From: Paenibacillus lacisoli
Lineage (GTDB): Bacteria > Bacillota > Bacilli > Paenibacillales > Paenibacillaceae
Reading direction: 5' to 3'
Assembly (NCBI RefSeq): GCF_030580655.1
Contig: NZ_JAUQTB010000010.1
Location: forward strand, 62,001 to 126,000
DNA: 64,000 nt
In this document: positions 46,713 to 55,962 of the stretch, in pieces
Layout of the letters: each line of letters begins with the position of its first letter
How positions within the stretch are numbered: position 1 is the stretch's first letter
Translations under genes and position numbers: made by a program
Notes under the pieces: model-generated
What the model was told of the DNA's origin: nothing
Seen by the model: the letters and a program-made list of their open reading frames with translations, nothing else
Database searches by the model: none

Positions 46713-47687
46713 TTAGTTGAATGCAGCACTTACTTCTTTAATCATTTCACTCACTGATATTAACCCGCCGCCGGAGAGATACCAGTAATTAGGGTCCAGA
46801 TAAACGATGTGGTTATTTTTAAAGGCATTCGTATTCTTCACCAGATCATTCTCTACAGCCTGTTTAGCAGTTACCTGTTCCTTGCCCTCCTCCTTCACCA
46901 CGGCTCCGCGGTCTATGACGAAGAGATAATCCGGATTTTTCTGCGCCACGTATTCAAAAGACACCTTCTGGCCATGCGTGGATACTTCAATATGGCTGTC
47001 CACCGGCGTCACGCCAAACACATCATGAATGATACCGAATCTGGATTTTGTACCATAAGCACTGAGACTGCCTTCATTCGCCAGTACAATCAGCCCTTTC
47101 GCTTGGCTTGCTGCCGCCTTGTCATGCAGATCCGTAACCGAACTGTCAATTACAGCCAAAGCCTGCTTGGCTTCCTCCTCCTTGCCGAAAATCTGGGCCA
47201 GCTTGTTCACATTCTCTTGGAATGACTCCATATAATGTTCGGTATCTACTGCCATATAGATCGTAGGCGCAATCTTGGAGAGCTCTTCGTATGCGTCCGA
47301 TTGGCGGCCGCCAATAATGATCAACTCTGGAGAAAGCTCATTAATCTTCTCGAAATTGGGCTCAAACAGTGTCCCTACATCAGCGTATTTACGATCCTTG
47401 TATTGATCCAGATACGATGGCAGATTGCTGACTGGCACGCCCGCTACATCAACTCCCAGCTTACGAAGCGTATCCAGGGAGCCGAAGTCGAAGACAACTA
47501 CGTTTTTCGGATTGATTTTCACAGTGGCCTCGCCCAGCTTATCTTTAAACGTTAGCTCCTTAACAGATGACTCATTTCCATTGTTAGATGAATTACTGCT
47601 TGAGGATTCGGTTTGATTTCCGCAGGCCGATAAAATCACAACCAGCACCAGTACTGCAGCCATCAGCCATTTTTTGTTCGTTGTCAT
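46713..47687 (-). CDS. yclQ: Siderophore-binding lipoprotein (YclQ-like)
   Basis: 324 residues, exported lipoprotein with lipobox ILSAC and a long Ser/Asn tether. Class III (FecB/FhuD-type) binding protein that captures a ferric siderophore. NVVVFDFGSLDTLRKLGVDV and LSPELIIIGGRQS match the YclQ/FatB group, which in B. subtilis binds petrobactin and its photoproduct. It is last in the order permease, permease, ATPase, binding protein, as in B. subtilis yclNOPQ. The exact ligand is inference. Confidence 0.88.
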   Translation of the reverse strand: MTTNKKWLMAAVLVLVVILSACGNQTESSSSNSSNNGNESSVKELTFKDKLGEATVKINPKNVVVFDFGSLDTLRKLGVDVAGVPVSNLPSYLDQYKDRKYADVGTLFEPNFEKINELSPELIIIGGRQSDAYEELSKIAPTIYMAVDTEHYMESFQENVNKLAQIFGKEEEAKQALAVIDSSVTDLHDKAAASQAKGLIVLANEGSLSAYGTKSRFGIIHDVFGVTPVDSHIEVSTHGQKVSFEYVAQKNPDYLFVIDRGAVVKEEGKEQVTAKQAVENDLVKNTNAFKNNHIVYLDPNYWYLSGGGLISVSEMIKEVSAAFN

Positions 47688-47717
47688 TGTTATTCACTCC
47701 TATATTTATTAGTAGGT

Positions 47718-48476
47718 TCAGGTATAGTAGACACAAATCTGGTGTCCGTTGATCTGTTCAATTTGGATATCCATATCGTACAGGCTCTGGAGGATGGAAG
47801 TGTCTATAATCTCCTTGGCTGGTCCTTCCTGCAGCACCCGTCCATCCTTCATTGCGACAATATAGTCAGAATAGACTGAAGCAAAATTAATGTCGTGAAG
47901 TACAATCAAGATCGTCTTGCCGAGTTCATCCACCAGACGGCGGAGCACCTTCATAATCTGCACAGAATGCTTCATGTCCAGGTTGTTTAACGGCTCGTCC
48001 AGCAGAATATAATCGGTATTCTGGGCGAGTACCAAAGCAATAAATGCCCGCTGGCGCTGACCTCCGCTCAGGTGATCCAGATACTTGTCCTGCATTTCGG
48101 TCAGGCCCATATAGTCAATCGCTTCATTCACATATTGCTGATCCTCCCGGTTTAACCGTCCCTGCGAGTAAGGAAATCGCCCAAAATTGACCAACTCCCT
48201 TACGGTAAGCCGAATATGAACATCGTTGGACTGCTTGAGTATGGATATCGTGCGGGCCAGCTCCTGACTTTTAACCTGGCGGATCTCCTGTCCGTTGATG
48301 CGGATTTCACCGGAATCCTGACAGATCAGCCTGCTCATCATGGATAACAAAGTGCTTTTCCCCGCGCCGTTGGGCCCGATGAAGGAGGTAATGCTGCCTT
48401 TGTTCACCGATAGCGAGACATGGTCGACGACGGTTTTCCCGCCGTATTGTTTGGTTACATTGTGGACTTCTACCAT
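47718..48476 (-). CDS. yclP: Siderophore ABC transporter ATPase (YclP-like)
   Basis: 252 residues, membrane-associated ATPase. Walker A GPNGAGKST, signature LSGGQRQRAF, Walker B YILLDEPLNNLD and the switch His in LIVLHDINFA are all intact. Belongs to the FepC/BtuD-like group that energises FecCD permeases. Start ATG 48476 follows AAGGGAG and overlaps the end of the preceding permease gene by seven bases. Confidence 0.93.
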   Translation of the reverse strand: MVEVHNVTKQYGGKTVVDHVSLSVNKGSITSFIGPNGAGKSTLLSMMSRLICQDSGEIRINGQEIRQVKSQELARTISILKQSNDVHIRLTVRELVNFGRFPYSQGRLNREDQQYVNEAIDYMGLTEMQDKYLDHLSGGQRQRAFIALVLAQNTDYILLDEPLNNLDMKHSVQIMKVLRRLVDELGKTILIVLHDINFASVYSDYIVAMKDGRVLQEGPAKEIIDTSILQSLYDMDIQIEQINGHQICVYYT

Positions 48477-49420
48477 GACCGATTCTCCCTTAGCAGCAGA
48501 TACAGGAAATACACGCCGCCGATAAAATTAATAATGACACTAATCGTAGTCGTTAATTCGAATACCCGCTCTGCCAGCAGCTGACTGCCCACCAGAGCAA
48601 TCATGCTGATCAGAATGGAAGCAGTGATAAGATAACGATGCCGGTAGGTCTTCATAAATTCATAAGTAACATTTGCCACCAGCAGCCCCAGGAATGTGAT
48701 CGGGCCTACCAGGGCGGTCGAGATGGAAATCAGAATGGACACCGCGATGAGGAGTTTTTTGACTACAGTATCGTAAGGGACGCCCAGGTTCACTGCATGC
48801 TCTTTCCCCAGGGACAACACATCCATATATTTGGCATAACGCAGATAATACAAGGCCACGGCACTTACTCCGGCAAAAGAAATCACCAGCAGTTCCGTAT
48901 TCACATTATTAAAGCTGGCAAAGCTCTTGTCCTGGATGACGGCGAATTCGTTCGGATCGATCAGCACCTCCATAAAGGTAGACAGACTTGAGAATAACGT
49001 GCCGCACACCAAGCCGATCAGCAGCAGAAAATAAATGTTTCTTCCCTCTCTGCGGAATATAATACGGTACAAAACACCGGCAAATAAGACCATGAAACCA
49101 ACGGAAATGATAAAGTTCAGCTGCTTATTCAGCATCACAATATGGACAGAACCAAATACGAATACAACAAAGGTCTGGACTAGCATGTACAAGGAATCCA
49201 GCCCGATGATGCTCGGTGTCAGGATCCGGTTATTGGTAATGGTCTGAAAAAGGACTGTCGCAAAAGCAATCGCTGCTCCCGTCAGGGCAATAGCCAGAAC
49301 CTTCTTGGTTCTGCGCGGCAGCGCATACTGCCAGTTGCCCGGCAGGTCGAGAAACAGGAATGTAATCATCAGCAGGACGGCGATAACGGCAAGCAGGCTG
49401 ATCTTGGTTCTATAGCTCAT
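48470..49420 (-). CDS. yclO: FecCD-type siderophore permease (YclO-like)
   Basis: 316 residues with about nine to ten membrane helices. FecCD hallmarks include TITNNRILTPSIIGLDSLY and GPITFLGLLVANVTY. The second permease subunit of the heterodimer. Its ATG (49420) lies within the end of the preceding permease gene, overlapping by 11 bases, preceded by GAGGAGAA. Confidence 0.92.
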   Translation of the reverse strand: MSYRTKISLLAVIAVLLMITFLFLDLPGNWQYALPRRTKKVLAIALTGAAIAFATVLFQTITNNRILTPSIIGLDSLYMLVQTFVVFVFGSVHIVMLNKQLNFIISVGFMVLFAGVLYRIIFRREGRNIYFLLLIGLVCGTLFSSLSTFMEVLIDPNEFAVIQDKSFASFNNVNTELLVISFAGVSAVALYYLRYAKYMDVLSLGKEHAVNLGVPYDTVVKKLLIAVSILISISTALVGPITFLGLLVANVTYEFMKTYRHRYLITASILISMIALVGSQLLAERVFELTTTISVIINFIGGVYFLYLLLRENRSW

Positions 49421-50363
49421 AACTTTTTCTCCTCAGCAGCATGTACAGGAACATCGAACTGCCGATCACGCCTACGGTGAGTCCAATCGGGATCTCATAG
49501 GGATAAATCACGACACGCCCCGTAATATCACAGGCCAGGACGAACACCGAGCCCAGCACAGCCGTATGGGCCAAATTTTTCTTCAGGTTGTCTCCCATAT
49601 ACATGCTCACGATGTTAGGGACGACCAGCCCCAGAAATGGAATGGTGCCCACAGTCAGAATCACGGCCGACGAAGACAGAGCCACAATACCTAATCCGAT
49701 GTTAACGACGACTTTGTAATTCAGCCCCAGGTTAACCGCAAATTCCTCACCCAGCCCGGCAATCGTGAACCGGTTCGCAAACATATAGGCCAGTGCTACC
49801 AGCGGCACGCTGATATACAACATCTCATAACGTCCCGCCATAACCAGGGAGAAATCACCCTGCAGCCACGAGGACATACTCTGGATCAGATCCAGCTTAT
49901 AAGCAAAAAATGTTGTAACTGAACTGATAATGCTGCCGAACATCAAGCCGACGAGCGGTATAAATACGGGATCCTTGAACTGAATGCGGTCCAGTAACTT
50001 CATGAAGATTAGGGTGCCTGCCAGTGCAAATACAAAAGCAACCGCCATTTTTACAATGGGTGCTGCTGTGCCGAACAGCATGATCGCGACGAGAATTCCG
50101 AGCCTTGCGGCATCCATCGTTCCCGCCGTTGTCGGCGACACGAATTTGTTCCGGCTCAGCTGCTGCATGATCAAGCCGCACACACTCATACTGATTCCGG
50201 CAATAATAATACTGATAAGCCGGGGAATCCGGCTGAGGAGCAGTGTCTGGGACTGGATGCCCGACAGCTGCAGCAAATCCAGCGGTGACAGGTCCGCAGC
50301 CCCGATGAAGACGGAGCAAAGAGATAGTATAACGAGTAATAACAGTAAATATCGTAGTTTCAT
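49410..50363 (-). CDS. yclN: FecCD-type siderophore permease (YclN-like)
   Basis: 317 residues, polytopic membrane permease. FecCD features include RIPRLISIIIAGISMSVCG, QQLSRNKFVSPTTAG and GTIPFLGLVVPNIV. First gene of the operon. ATG 50363 has AAAGGA about 12 bases upstream. A strong promoter and a Fur box lie 93-154 bases upstream, so it should be expressed under iron limitation. Confidence 0.92.
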   Translation of the reverse strand: MKLRYLLLLLVILSLCSVFIGAADLSPLDLLQLSGIQSQTLLLSRIPRLISIIIAGISMSVCGLIMQQLSRNKFVSPTTAGTMDAARLGILVAIMLFGTAAPIVKMAVAFVFALAGTLIFMKLLDRIQFKDPVFIPLVGLMFGSIISSVTTFFAYKLDLIQSMSSWLQGDFSLVMAGRYEMLYISVPLVALAYMFANRFTIAGLGEEFAVNLGLNYKVVVNIGLGIVALSSSAVILTVGTIPFLGLVVPNIVSMYMGDNLKKNLAHTAVLGSVFVLACDITGRVVIYPYEIPIGLTVGVIGSSMFLYMLLRRKSYEL

Positions 50364-50455
50364 GACAGCTATGTATCCTTTACTTCGGATTAGAGACAGA
50401 CAAGAACGCAGTAAAACATTCCTTGTCCGAAAATAATAACTCTCCCCTTCCTAAT

Positions 50456-50470
50456 TGAGAATGAATATCA
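50456..50470. promoter_or_regulatory. Fur box upstream of yclN
   Basis: TGAGAATGAATATCA matches the Fur 7-1-7 consensus at 13 of 15 positions and lies just downstream of the yclN promoter's expected start, where a repressor would block transcription. Confidence 0.8.
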
Positions 50471-50489
50471 TTATTAATTAACTTGGTTT

Positions 50490-50517
50490 ATTATATCATT
50501 TGCTTCTTTTCTGTCAA
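50490..50517 (-). promoter_or_regulatory. Promoter of the yclNOPQ operon
   Basis: On the minus strand TTGACA (50512-50517) and TATAAT (50490-50495), spaced by 16 bases, are both perfect consensus hexamers. Confidence 0.85.
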
Positions 50518-50537
50518 ACCCTTAGTACATGAAATGC

Positions 50538-50566
50538 TTGACAGCAGCACAAATATTTATTATCTT
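50538..50566 (+). promoter_or_regulatory. Promoter of the ring-cleaving dioxygenase gene
   Basis: TTGACA (50538-50543) and TATCTT (50561-50566) are spaced by 17 bases. Confidence 0.75.
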
Positions 50567-50578
50567 AATATTAAGAAG
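50561..50578. promoter_or_regulatory. MhqR-like operator overlapping the -10 box
   Basis: TATCTTAATATTAAGAAG is a near-palindrome with a perfect 12-base core (CTTAATATTAAG). The layout resembles the B. subtilis MhqR operator (TATCT...AGATA), and MhqR represses mhqO-type genes there. The regulator itself is not in this window. Confidence 0.5.
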
Positions 50579-50637
50579 TTTAATAAAAGGTATAATTAAT
50601 TCACTGACTATACATTTCCCCTTAGGAGGTTCTCATT

Positions 50638-51609
50638 ATGAAAATTCTTGGACTGCACCACGTATCTGCCCTTACTGCCAATGCTGCTAAAAACTATGAT
50701 TTTTATACCCGCATCCTTGGACTCCGTCTGATCAAAAAAACCGTCAATCAAGACGACGTAAGTGTGTATCACCTCTTCTATGGTGACGAGCAGGGGACTG
50801 CAGGTACCGAGCTCACCTTCTTTGAGATTCCTATGGCAGGCCGCAACCGTAACGGAAACAATAGTATTTCCGCCCTGTCTCTCCGGGTGCCCAGCGATGC
50901 AGCGCTCCATTACTGGAAAGACCGTTTGGATCAGCATGAAGTCCCCCATGGGGAGCTTGAAGATCAGACCGGCCGTTTGACCTTGTCTTTCGAGGATTTT
51001 GAAGGACAGCGTCTGATTCTGGTCTCGGATGAACACAATTCCGGTATTCGCGGAGGGGTACATTGGGACCGCAGCCCGGTTCCAGCTGAATTCGGCATTA
51101 TCGGTCTAGGTCCCGCCAGACTTACCGTTCCGGTCGCTGAGCATACTGTATTGATTCTGGAGAAGGTGCTTGGCTTCCGTTACAGAACGTCCTATCCTTC
51201 CCCTGTCCAAGGTCAGCCGGATGTCCTTGTCTATGAAGTCGGCGAAGGCGGAACCGGCGGAGAGGTTCATGTAGAGGAGCGCACGGACCTGCCCGCAGAG
51301 CGGCTGGGCAGAGGCGGTGTCCATCATGTTGCCTTCCGGGTGGAAACGGAGGCGGAGCTCCGGGAATGGGTAGAGAAAATTCGCTCGCTCCAGATGCACA
51401 ATTCGGGATTCGTGGACCGCTATTACTTCCGGTCTCTTTATTTCCGGGAACCCAACGGCATTCTGTTCGAACTAGCCACGGATGGTCCTGGCTTTGCGAC
51501 TGACGAAGATTTGGAGCATCTGGGCGAGTCACTGGCACTCCCTCCGTTCCTCGAACCCCGGCGGGAAGCCATTGAAGCCCATCTGAAACCGCTGGATACG
51601 CAGCTGTAA
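50638..51609 (+). CDS. mhqO: Ring-cleaving dioxygenase, VOC superfamily (MhqO-like)
   Basis: 323 residues, cytosolic, two vicinal-oxygen-chelate halves. Metal-ligand positions are visible in LHHVSALT, GGVHHVAFRV and NGILFELATDG. MhqO-type enzymes are thought to detoxify quinones and catechols by ring cleavage and are induced by methylhydroquinone, catechol and diamide in B. subtilis. ATG 50638 follows TTAGGAGG. It has its own promoter with an operator over the -10, and is divergent from the siderophore importer. The substrate is by family only. Confidence 0.85.
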   Translation: MKILGLHHVSALTANAAKNYDFYTRILGLRLIKKTVNQDDVSVYHLFYGDEQGTAGTELTFFEIPMAGRNRNGNNSISALSLRVPSDAALHYWKDRLDQHEVPHGELEDQTGRLTLSFEDFEGQRLILVSDEHNSGIRGGVHWDRSPVPAEFGIIGLGPARLTVPVAEHTVLILEKVLGFRYRTSYPSPVQGQPDVLVYEVGEGGTGGEVHVEERTDLPAERLGRGGVHHVAFRVETEAELREWVEKIRSLQMHNSGFVDRYYFRSLYFREPNGILFELATDGPGFATDEDLEHLGESLALPPFLEPRREAIEAHLKPLDTQL

Positions 51610-51656
51610 TCTTCTGCTGCCCCTTCGTCTGCCCTTCCCGGCAGCTGTTCATAAGG

Positions 51657-51688
51657 AAAACCCCCTTCACCCAAGTGAAGGGGGTTTT
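51657..51688. terminator. Bidirectional terminator between dioxygenase and SDR genes
   Basis: AAAACCCCCTTCAC and GTGAAGGGGGTTTT flank a four-base loop between convergent genes. Confidence 0.9.
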
Positions 51689-51700
51689 GTGCTGTTCGTA

Positions 51701-52453
51701 TCAGGAGCTGCTGTTCATTCGTTCCCAGGCCTGCCGGGCCATTTCATTGAGCTCTTCCCGGGTTGATTTAAGCCGTTCTTCCGTGCCGCCGTATCCAATC
51801 TCCAGCTTGTCTGTGCCCAGGTCTGCAAACACCGAATCTGCAAAGTCATTGAGAGGTGCACCAAATGTATGCAGACCTACACCACCCAGATCCGTATTTA
51901 CCGCCGGCGGGAATACTTCGATCACTTCAATCGGTGTGGAAGACAGCTGAATCCGAAGACTGATCGTAAAGGAGTGCAGAGCAGCCTTGGTTGCGCTGTA
52001 CACAGGCACCCAGACTCCAGGCATAATAGCCAGTCCGGAGGAAACATTAATAATCGCCGCACGCGGCTTCTGGGCCAGGTGAGGAGCCAGCAGCATGGAT
52101 AGATGCATTGGAGCATCCACATTCGATTCAATTTCCTTACGGAATCTGCTCCAGTCCTCAGCAGGACCCAGCAGATTGGCACGCTGCTGCATGCCGGCAT
52201 TATTGACCAGAACATTCAGATCCGGAAAGGTCCCCGTAACTTCATCCACCAATGCGATTCGCTGCTCAGGATCAGAAACATCGCATACCCGGGTGTGCAA
52301 GGCCGGAACTGCTTCCTTCGCCTCCTGCAGCTTCGCTTCCCTGCGTCCGCAAATAATCACGGTGCTCCCCTCGTTCACAAACCGCTCAGCCAGAGCCAGT
52401 CCAATGCCTGATGCTCCGCCCGTGATCAATACCGTATTGCCAGATACCTGCAT
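51701..52453 (-). CDS. Short-chain dehydrogenase/reductase (DltE-like)
   Basis: 250 residues, cytosolic Rossmann oxidoreductase. Cofactor loop TGGASGIG, NNAG, catalytic Ser in NVSSG and YSATK are all present; RR near GRREAK suggests NADP(H) preference. The sequence resembles DltE-annotated SDRs, but no dlt operon is nearby, so that name should not be taken as function. ATG 52453 follows GAAGGAGG. Confidence 0.88.
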   Translation of the reverse strand: MQVSGNTVLITGGASGIGLALAERFVNEGSTVIICGRREAKLQEAKEAVPALHTRVCDVSDPEQRIALVDEVTGTFPDLNVLVNNAGMQQRANLLGPAEDWSRFRKEIESNVDAPMHLSMLLAPHLAQKPRAAIINVSSGLAIMPGVWVPVYSATKAALHSFTISLRIQLSSTPIEVIEVFPPAVNTDLGGVGLHTFGAPLNDFADSVFADLGTDKLEIGYGGTEERLKSTREELNEMARQAWERMNSSS

Positions 52454-52529
52454 GCTTATCCCTCCTTCAAGTTGTCTCCCATATTGTATCTATAGTATAT
52501 CCCTTAATTGGAACATACCAAAAGATAAC

Positions 52530-52570
52530 CAAAAAGCTGCACCCCGATACCATATCGGGAATGCAGCTTT
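52530..52570 (-). terminator. Terminator of the third binding-protein gene
   Basis: AAAGCTGCA...CCGAT and ATCGGGA...TGCAGCTTT pair around the loop; the minus strand ends in five T. Confidence 0.85.
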
Positions 52571-52583
52571 GCCTTGTTTGGTA

Positions 52584-54239
52584 TTAGTTCTGAACCGATT
52601 TATACCACTCGTTCACCTCGGTCGTGATTTGCTCGCCGCCCATGGACGTCCACTTCTCCACGAACTTGTCGAATTCATCCAGCGGCAGCTGGCCGTACAC
52701 AATTTTACTGAACGTATCCTTCTCCATCTTGTCGAGCGCATCCTTCTTCATTTTCATCGTATCCGTTGGCGCGCCGGTAAATTCATTTTTGATGGCATCA
52801 CCCTTATGGTCTACTACAACCTGTGCCGCCGGGAACACCTCCGGCTTGTTTGAGATTTTAATGTTTTTCTCAAACGGAGTTTTCGGTTCTTGTCCTGAAG
52901 CCAGCTTCGACAGCGTCTCCATCAACAGGTCCGGAATACGGGCCCCATCATACGTGAGCGTATATTTTACTGGAGCTACGCCGTCCTTGACCTCTGCTTC
53001 TCCCAAAACCTTACCGTCCACGATATCGTAGTCGTAACCTTTTGCAAAGCCGTTCTCAAATTCGCTGCCTACCGCGGGGTTAGCGAAATTATCGAACAGA
53101 TAGTTCTGGTAGGTGAAGAAAATTTCCGGATTTTTCATGTCCTTATTGATTAGAATTACACCATTGCTGGCACCGGAGCCATGGTGATGGCTCTCACCAG
53201 TCGGACCTTTTGGCAGTGCAATCGCTTTGTACGACGCCCCTTTTACATTCTTCTTCACATCGTCAATCGGCCAGTTCGGCATCCAGTGCGGGCCGACGAT
53301 CATACCGGCTTTGCCTGCCGTGAACAGCTCGGCTGCTTTCGTCTCATCGTATACACCGGCTTCCTTCGGAAGATAACCCTTATCGAGCCAATCCTTCAGG
53401 GTACCCAGACCTTCTTTGATTCCCGGTTGAATGGAGCCGTACTCCAGCGTGTTGTCGGCTGCCTTGTTCCACTGTCCAGGCATCGTGTCGAACATCCCGA
53501 ACACCCAGCCTGTCTCAGACATCCAGGTATTAAAGTTGTTCTTCCATCCTGCTGTCATCCCGTAGGTGTCTTTCTTCCCGTTGCCGTCCGGATCCTGATT
53601 GGTAAAGGCATCCATTACCTTCTCCAATTCATCGATGTTCGTCGGCTCCTTCAAATTCAGCTTCTTCAGCCAATCCTCACGGATAAACAGGACCGGATCA
53701 CTGTTGTAGGCATAGTCATAGACCGGAATCCCCATCCGTTTACCCTCGAACATATACGGGTACCATTCGGTCGGAGCAGAATCAGCCGCTTCTTTCCAAG
53801 TCTTCGAGGCATATTGGTCGAACAGCGCACCTGCATCGGCAAATTTGCCGGATTCAATCAGCTCACGAACCAGATTGTAGTCCCCGCGGATGACGACGAC
53901 ATCCGGCAGCTCCTCATTCGCTGAGAGCGACAGACGCAGCTTTGTGTAGAACGCATCGTTCGTATGTGCCGCCGTCCATGGTGTAGTCAGCTCAATGCCC
54001 AGACGTTCTTTGGCCCATTTGGTATGGACATTGTCCTGCGGGGTTTCCCCATTTCTGAACCGGGTATCGTCATTCCAGGAACGCAGATAGCTCATCTGCA
54101 CCGGCGGATCATACTTGCCGTCCTTTAATTCAATAGGTGCTGCTGTCTCTACTGCCTCTTCTTTGTCCCCGCCCGAGCCGCACGCGGTCACAAATACAAA
54201 AGTGCACGCCAGCAGCAATGTCATCATCTTTCTGTACAC
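52584..54239 (-). CDS. Sugar ABC substrate-binding lipoprotein, third locus
   Basis: 551 residues, exported lipoprotein with lipobox FVTAC followed by GSGGDKEE. LipO-type extracellular binding protein; the DQDPDGNGKKDTYG-like segment (NQDPDGNGKKDTYGM) is a recurrent calcium-loop-like motif in these large binders. The start is a GTG at 54239 with AGGGAGGGG about six bases upstream. It lies 130 bases after the response-regulator gene on the same strand, while its presumed permeases are divergent at 57931-59776. Ligand unknown. Confidence 0.9.
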   Translation of the reverse strand: MYRKMMTLLLACTFVFVTACGSGGDKEEAVETAAPIELKDGKYDPPVQMSYLRSWNDDTRFRNGETPQDNVHTKWAKERLGIELTTPWTAAHTNDAFYTKLRLSLSANEELPDVVVIRGDYNLVRELIESGKFADAGALFDQYASKTWKEAADSAPTEWYPYMFEGKRMGIPVYDYAYNSDPVLFIREDWLKKLNLKEPTNIDELEKVMDAFTNQDPDGNGKKDTYGMTAGWKNNFNTWMSETGWVFGMFDTMPGQWNKAADNTLEYGSIQPGIKEGLGTLKDWLDKGYLPKEAGVYDETKAAELFTAGKAGMIVGPHWMPNWPIDDVKKNVKGASYKAIALPKGPTGESHHHGSGASNGVILINKDMKNPEIFFTYQNYLFDNFANPAVGSEFENGFAKGYDYDIVDGKVLGEAEVKDGVAPVKYTLTYDGARIPDLLMETLSKLASGQEPKTPFEKNIKISNKPEVFPAAQVVVDHKGDAIKNEFTGAPTDTMKMKKDALDKMEKDTFSKIVYGQLPLDEFDKFVEKWTSMGGEQITTEVNEWYKSVQN

Positions 54240-54369
54240 ACAAACCCCTCCCTAATTGCTTTTGTATGCCCTTTCATGAGTCATCATAATGCAGCCGGGA
54301 GTTCAGTCATATATCACTATTTCAATTTTCATATCAACTTCTTAGGCTCCTCCCTTGCCTGCATTTTAA

Positions 54370-55962
54370 TTAACCATTGCGGTAATCCTGCGGCGTCAGG
54401 CCGTGGTGCTTGCGGAACACCTGGATAAAGTAAGGCGTACTGCCGTAACCGACCTCTTCGCCGATCTCGTATATTTTCAGATTGCTGTGCTTCAGCAGAT
54501 GAACCGCACGCTCCATCCGGATCCGTACGACATAATCACTGAGCCCCTCTCCGGTCCACTGCTTGTACATTTTGGACAGGTAGACTGGATGAAGGTTCAC
54601 GATACCTGCAATCGCCTGCAAAGAGACATCCCCGTTCAGATGCTGATCGATCCACTGACGTACCTGGCGAATGACGGCCGAGCCTGCTTCTCCACCCTGC
54701 TGTTCCCGCTGCTCCGCGAGCCGGCTGATTACACGGCGGCTCCAGGCAGATAATCCTCGCATGGATACCCGGTAACCGTCCTTCAGCAGCTGCTGGTATT
54801 CTTCACCCAGCACGTCGGAGATCGGCTGTCCCTCACTGTGCGCCATTTCAGAGAAAGAAGCCGCAAAATAGTGGAATGCCGCATATACATGTTCCGGAAA
54901 CACACTGTCCGACAGCTCTTCCAGAATCTGCTCGACCTTGTTTCGCGCATCGTTCCATCTGCCTGCCTTCATCAGCGTAGGCAGGGTCGGCGGCTCATGC
55001 ATGGCGGGCAGTGATTGAAGCCGGATTCCCTGAGGCATCTCCTCCGTACTGATATGAAGTGTGCTGGCACTGGCAGCCGGACTGCGGAATGCCCTCATAG
55101 CCTGCTGATACAGCTGTGGCAGCTGATCCGGGAATCGTCCCGTACGGCTGAAGGAGAGCGAGATAGCAGCACGAAGATACTGCCGGACATTGCTCAGGAG
55201 CCGCTCACCCAGCCGGACAAGCAGGGGTTCCATCTCTTGTACGGAAGACCGGGGACTGAGCAGGAAGACCAGACAGTCATGCGCGTCATGAGTAGGGTAC
55301 AAGTAAAAGGATGGACTTAATATTTCCTCGGCCACATTGGTGATGGCATACTTCATAAGCTCAAAGGCCGATGGATTCTCCTGATAGTCCTCGTAACGGA
55401 CGAGGAGCACATGGGTTTTCGCGCCCGGCGAGATCTCCATCTCCAACTGCTCGAGCCTCCGCCCGAGTATACGTTCATCATAGCGATGGCCGAGCAGCAT
55501 ATCCTGCAGCAGTTCACCGCGCTGCTCCTGCATGCTGGATTTCATAGCATACATCGCCTGGTGGTGCTTCATTACCTGTTCGGTTTCAGAGGCAATGATT
55601 TCACCTGCAGCCTGTACGGCCGCAATCAGCTCCTCATCACTGACAGGCTTCAGCAGATAGTGGATCGTCCCGTGCTGGAGCGCCTGCTTCGCATAGTCAA
55701 AGCTCGCATGCCCTGATAAAATAATGCATTTGGTCTGCTTCCAGCGCTGCTGGATGGTTCGCGCCAGGTCCAGGCCGGACAAGCCGGGCATCCGGATATC
55801 CGTGATCACAATATGAACGCTGTGCATGGACATCAGCTGGATCGCTTCCTTGGCTGAATAGGCTTTGTATACATCTCTCACTCCGCAGCTTTCCCACGGA
55901 ATAGAGGTGGATAATGACTCCACCACGGAATGTTCATCATCCACAATCATTAAATTGACCAT
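54370..55962 (-). CDS. AraC-type response regulator (YesN-like), third locus
   Basis: 530 residues, cytosolic. Receiver domain with DDEHS pocket, phospho-acceptor in HIVITDIRMPGLSG and Lys in LLKPVSDEE; a long helical middle; and a C-terminal AraC DNA-binding region (LQAIAGIVNLHPVYLSKMYK, then IGEEVGYGSTPYFIQVFRK). Start ATG 55962 follows GGAGGAG and overlaps the kinase gene's end by 26 bases. Likely regulates the divergent permeases and the downstream binding protein. Confidence 0.93.
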   Translation of the reverse strand: MVNLMIVDDEHSVVESLSTSIPWESCGVRDVYKAYSAKEAIQLMSMHSVHIVITDIRMPGLSGLDLARTIQQRWKQTKCIILSGHASFDYAKQALQHGTIHYLLKPVSDEELIAAVQAAGEIIASETEQVMKHHQAMYAMKSSMQEQRGELLQDMLLGHRYDERILGRRLEQLEMEISPGAKTHVLLVRYEDYQENPSAFELMKYAITNVAEEILSPSFYLYPTHDAHDCLVFLLSPRSSVQEMEPLLVRLGERLLSNVRQYLRAAISLSFSRTGRFPDQLPQLYQQAMRAFRSPAASASTLHISTEEMPQGIRLQSLPAMHEPPTLPTLMKAGRWNDARNKVEQILEELSDSVFPEHVYAAFHYFAASFSEMAHSEGQPISDVLGEEYQQLLKDGYRVSMRGLSAWSRRVISRLAEQREQQGGEAGSAVIRQVRQWIDQHLNGDVSLQAIAGIVNLHPVYLSKMYKQWTGEGLSDYVVRIRMERAVHLLKHSNLKIYEIGEEVGYGSTPYFIQVFRKHHGLTPQDYRNG

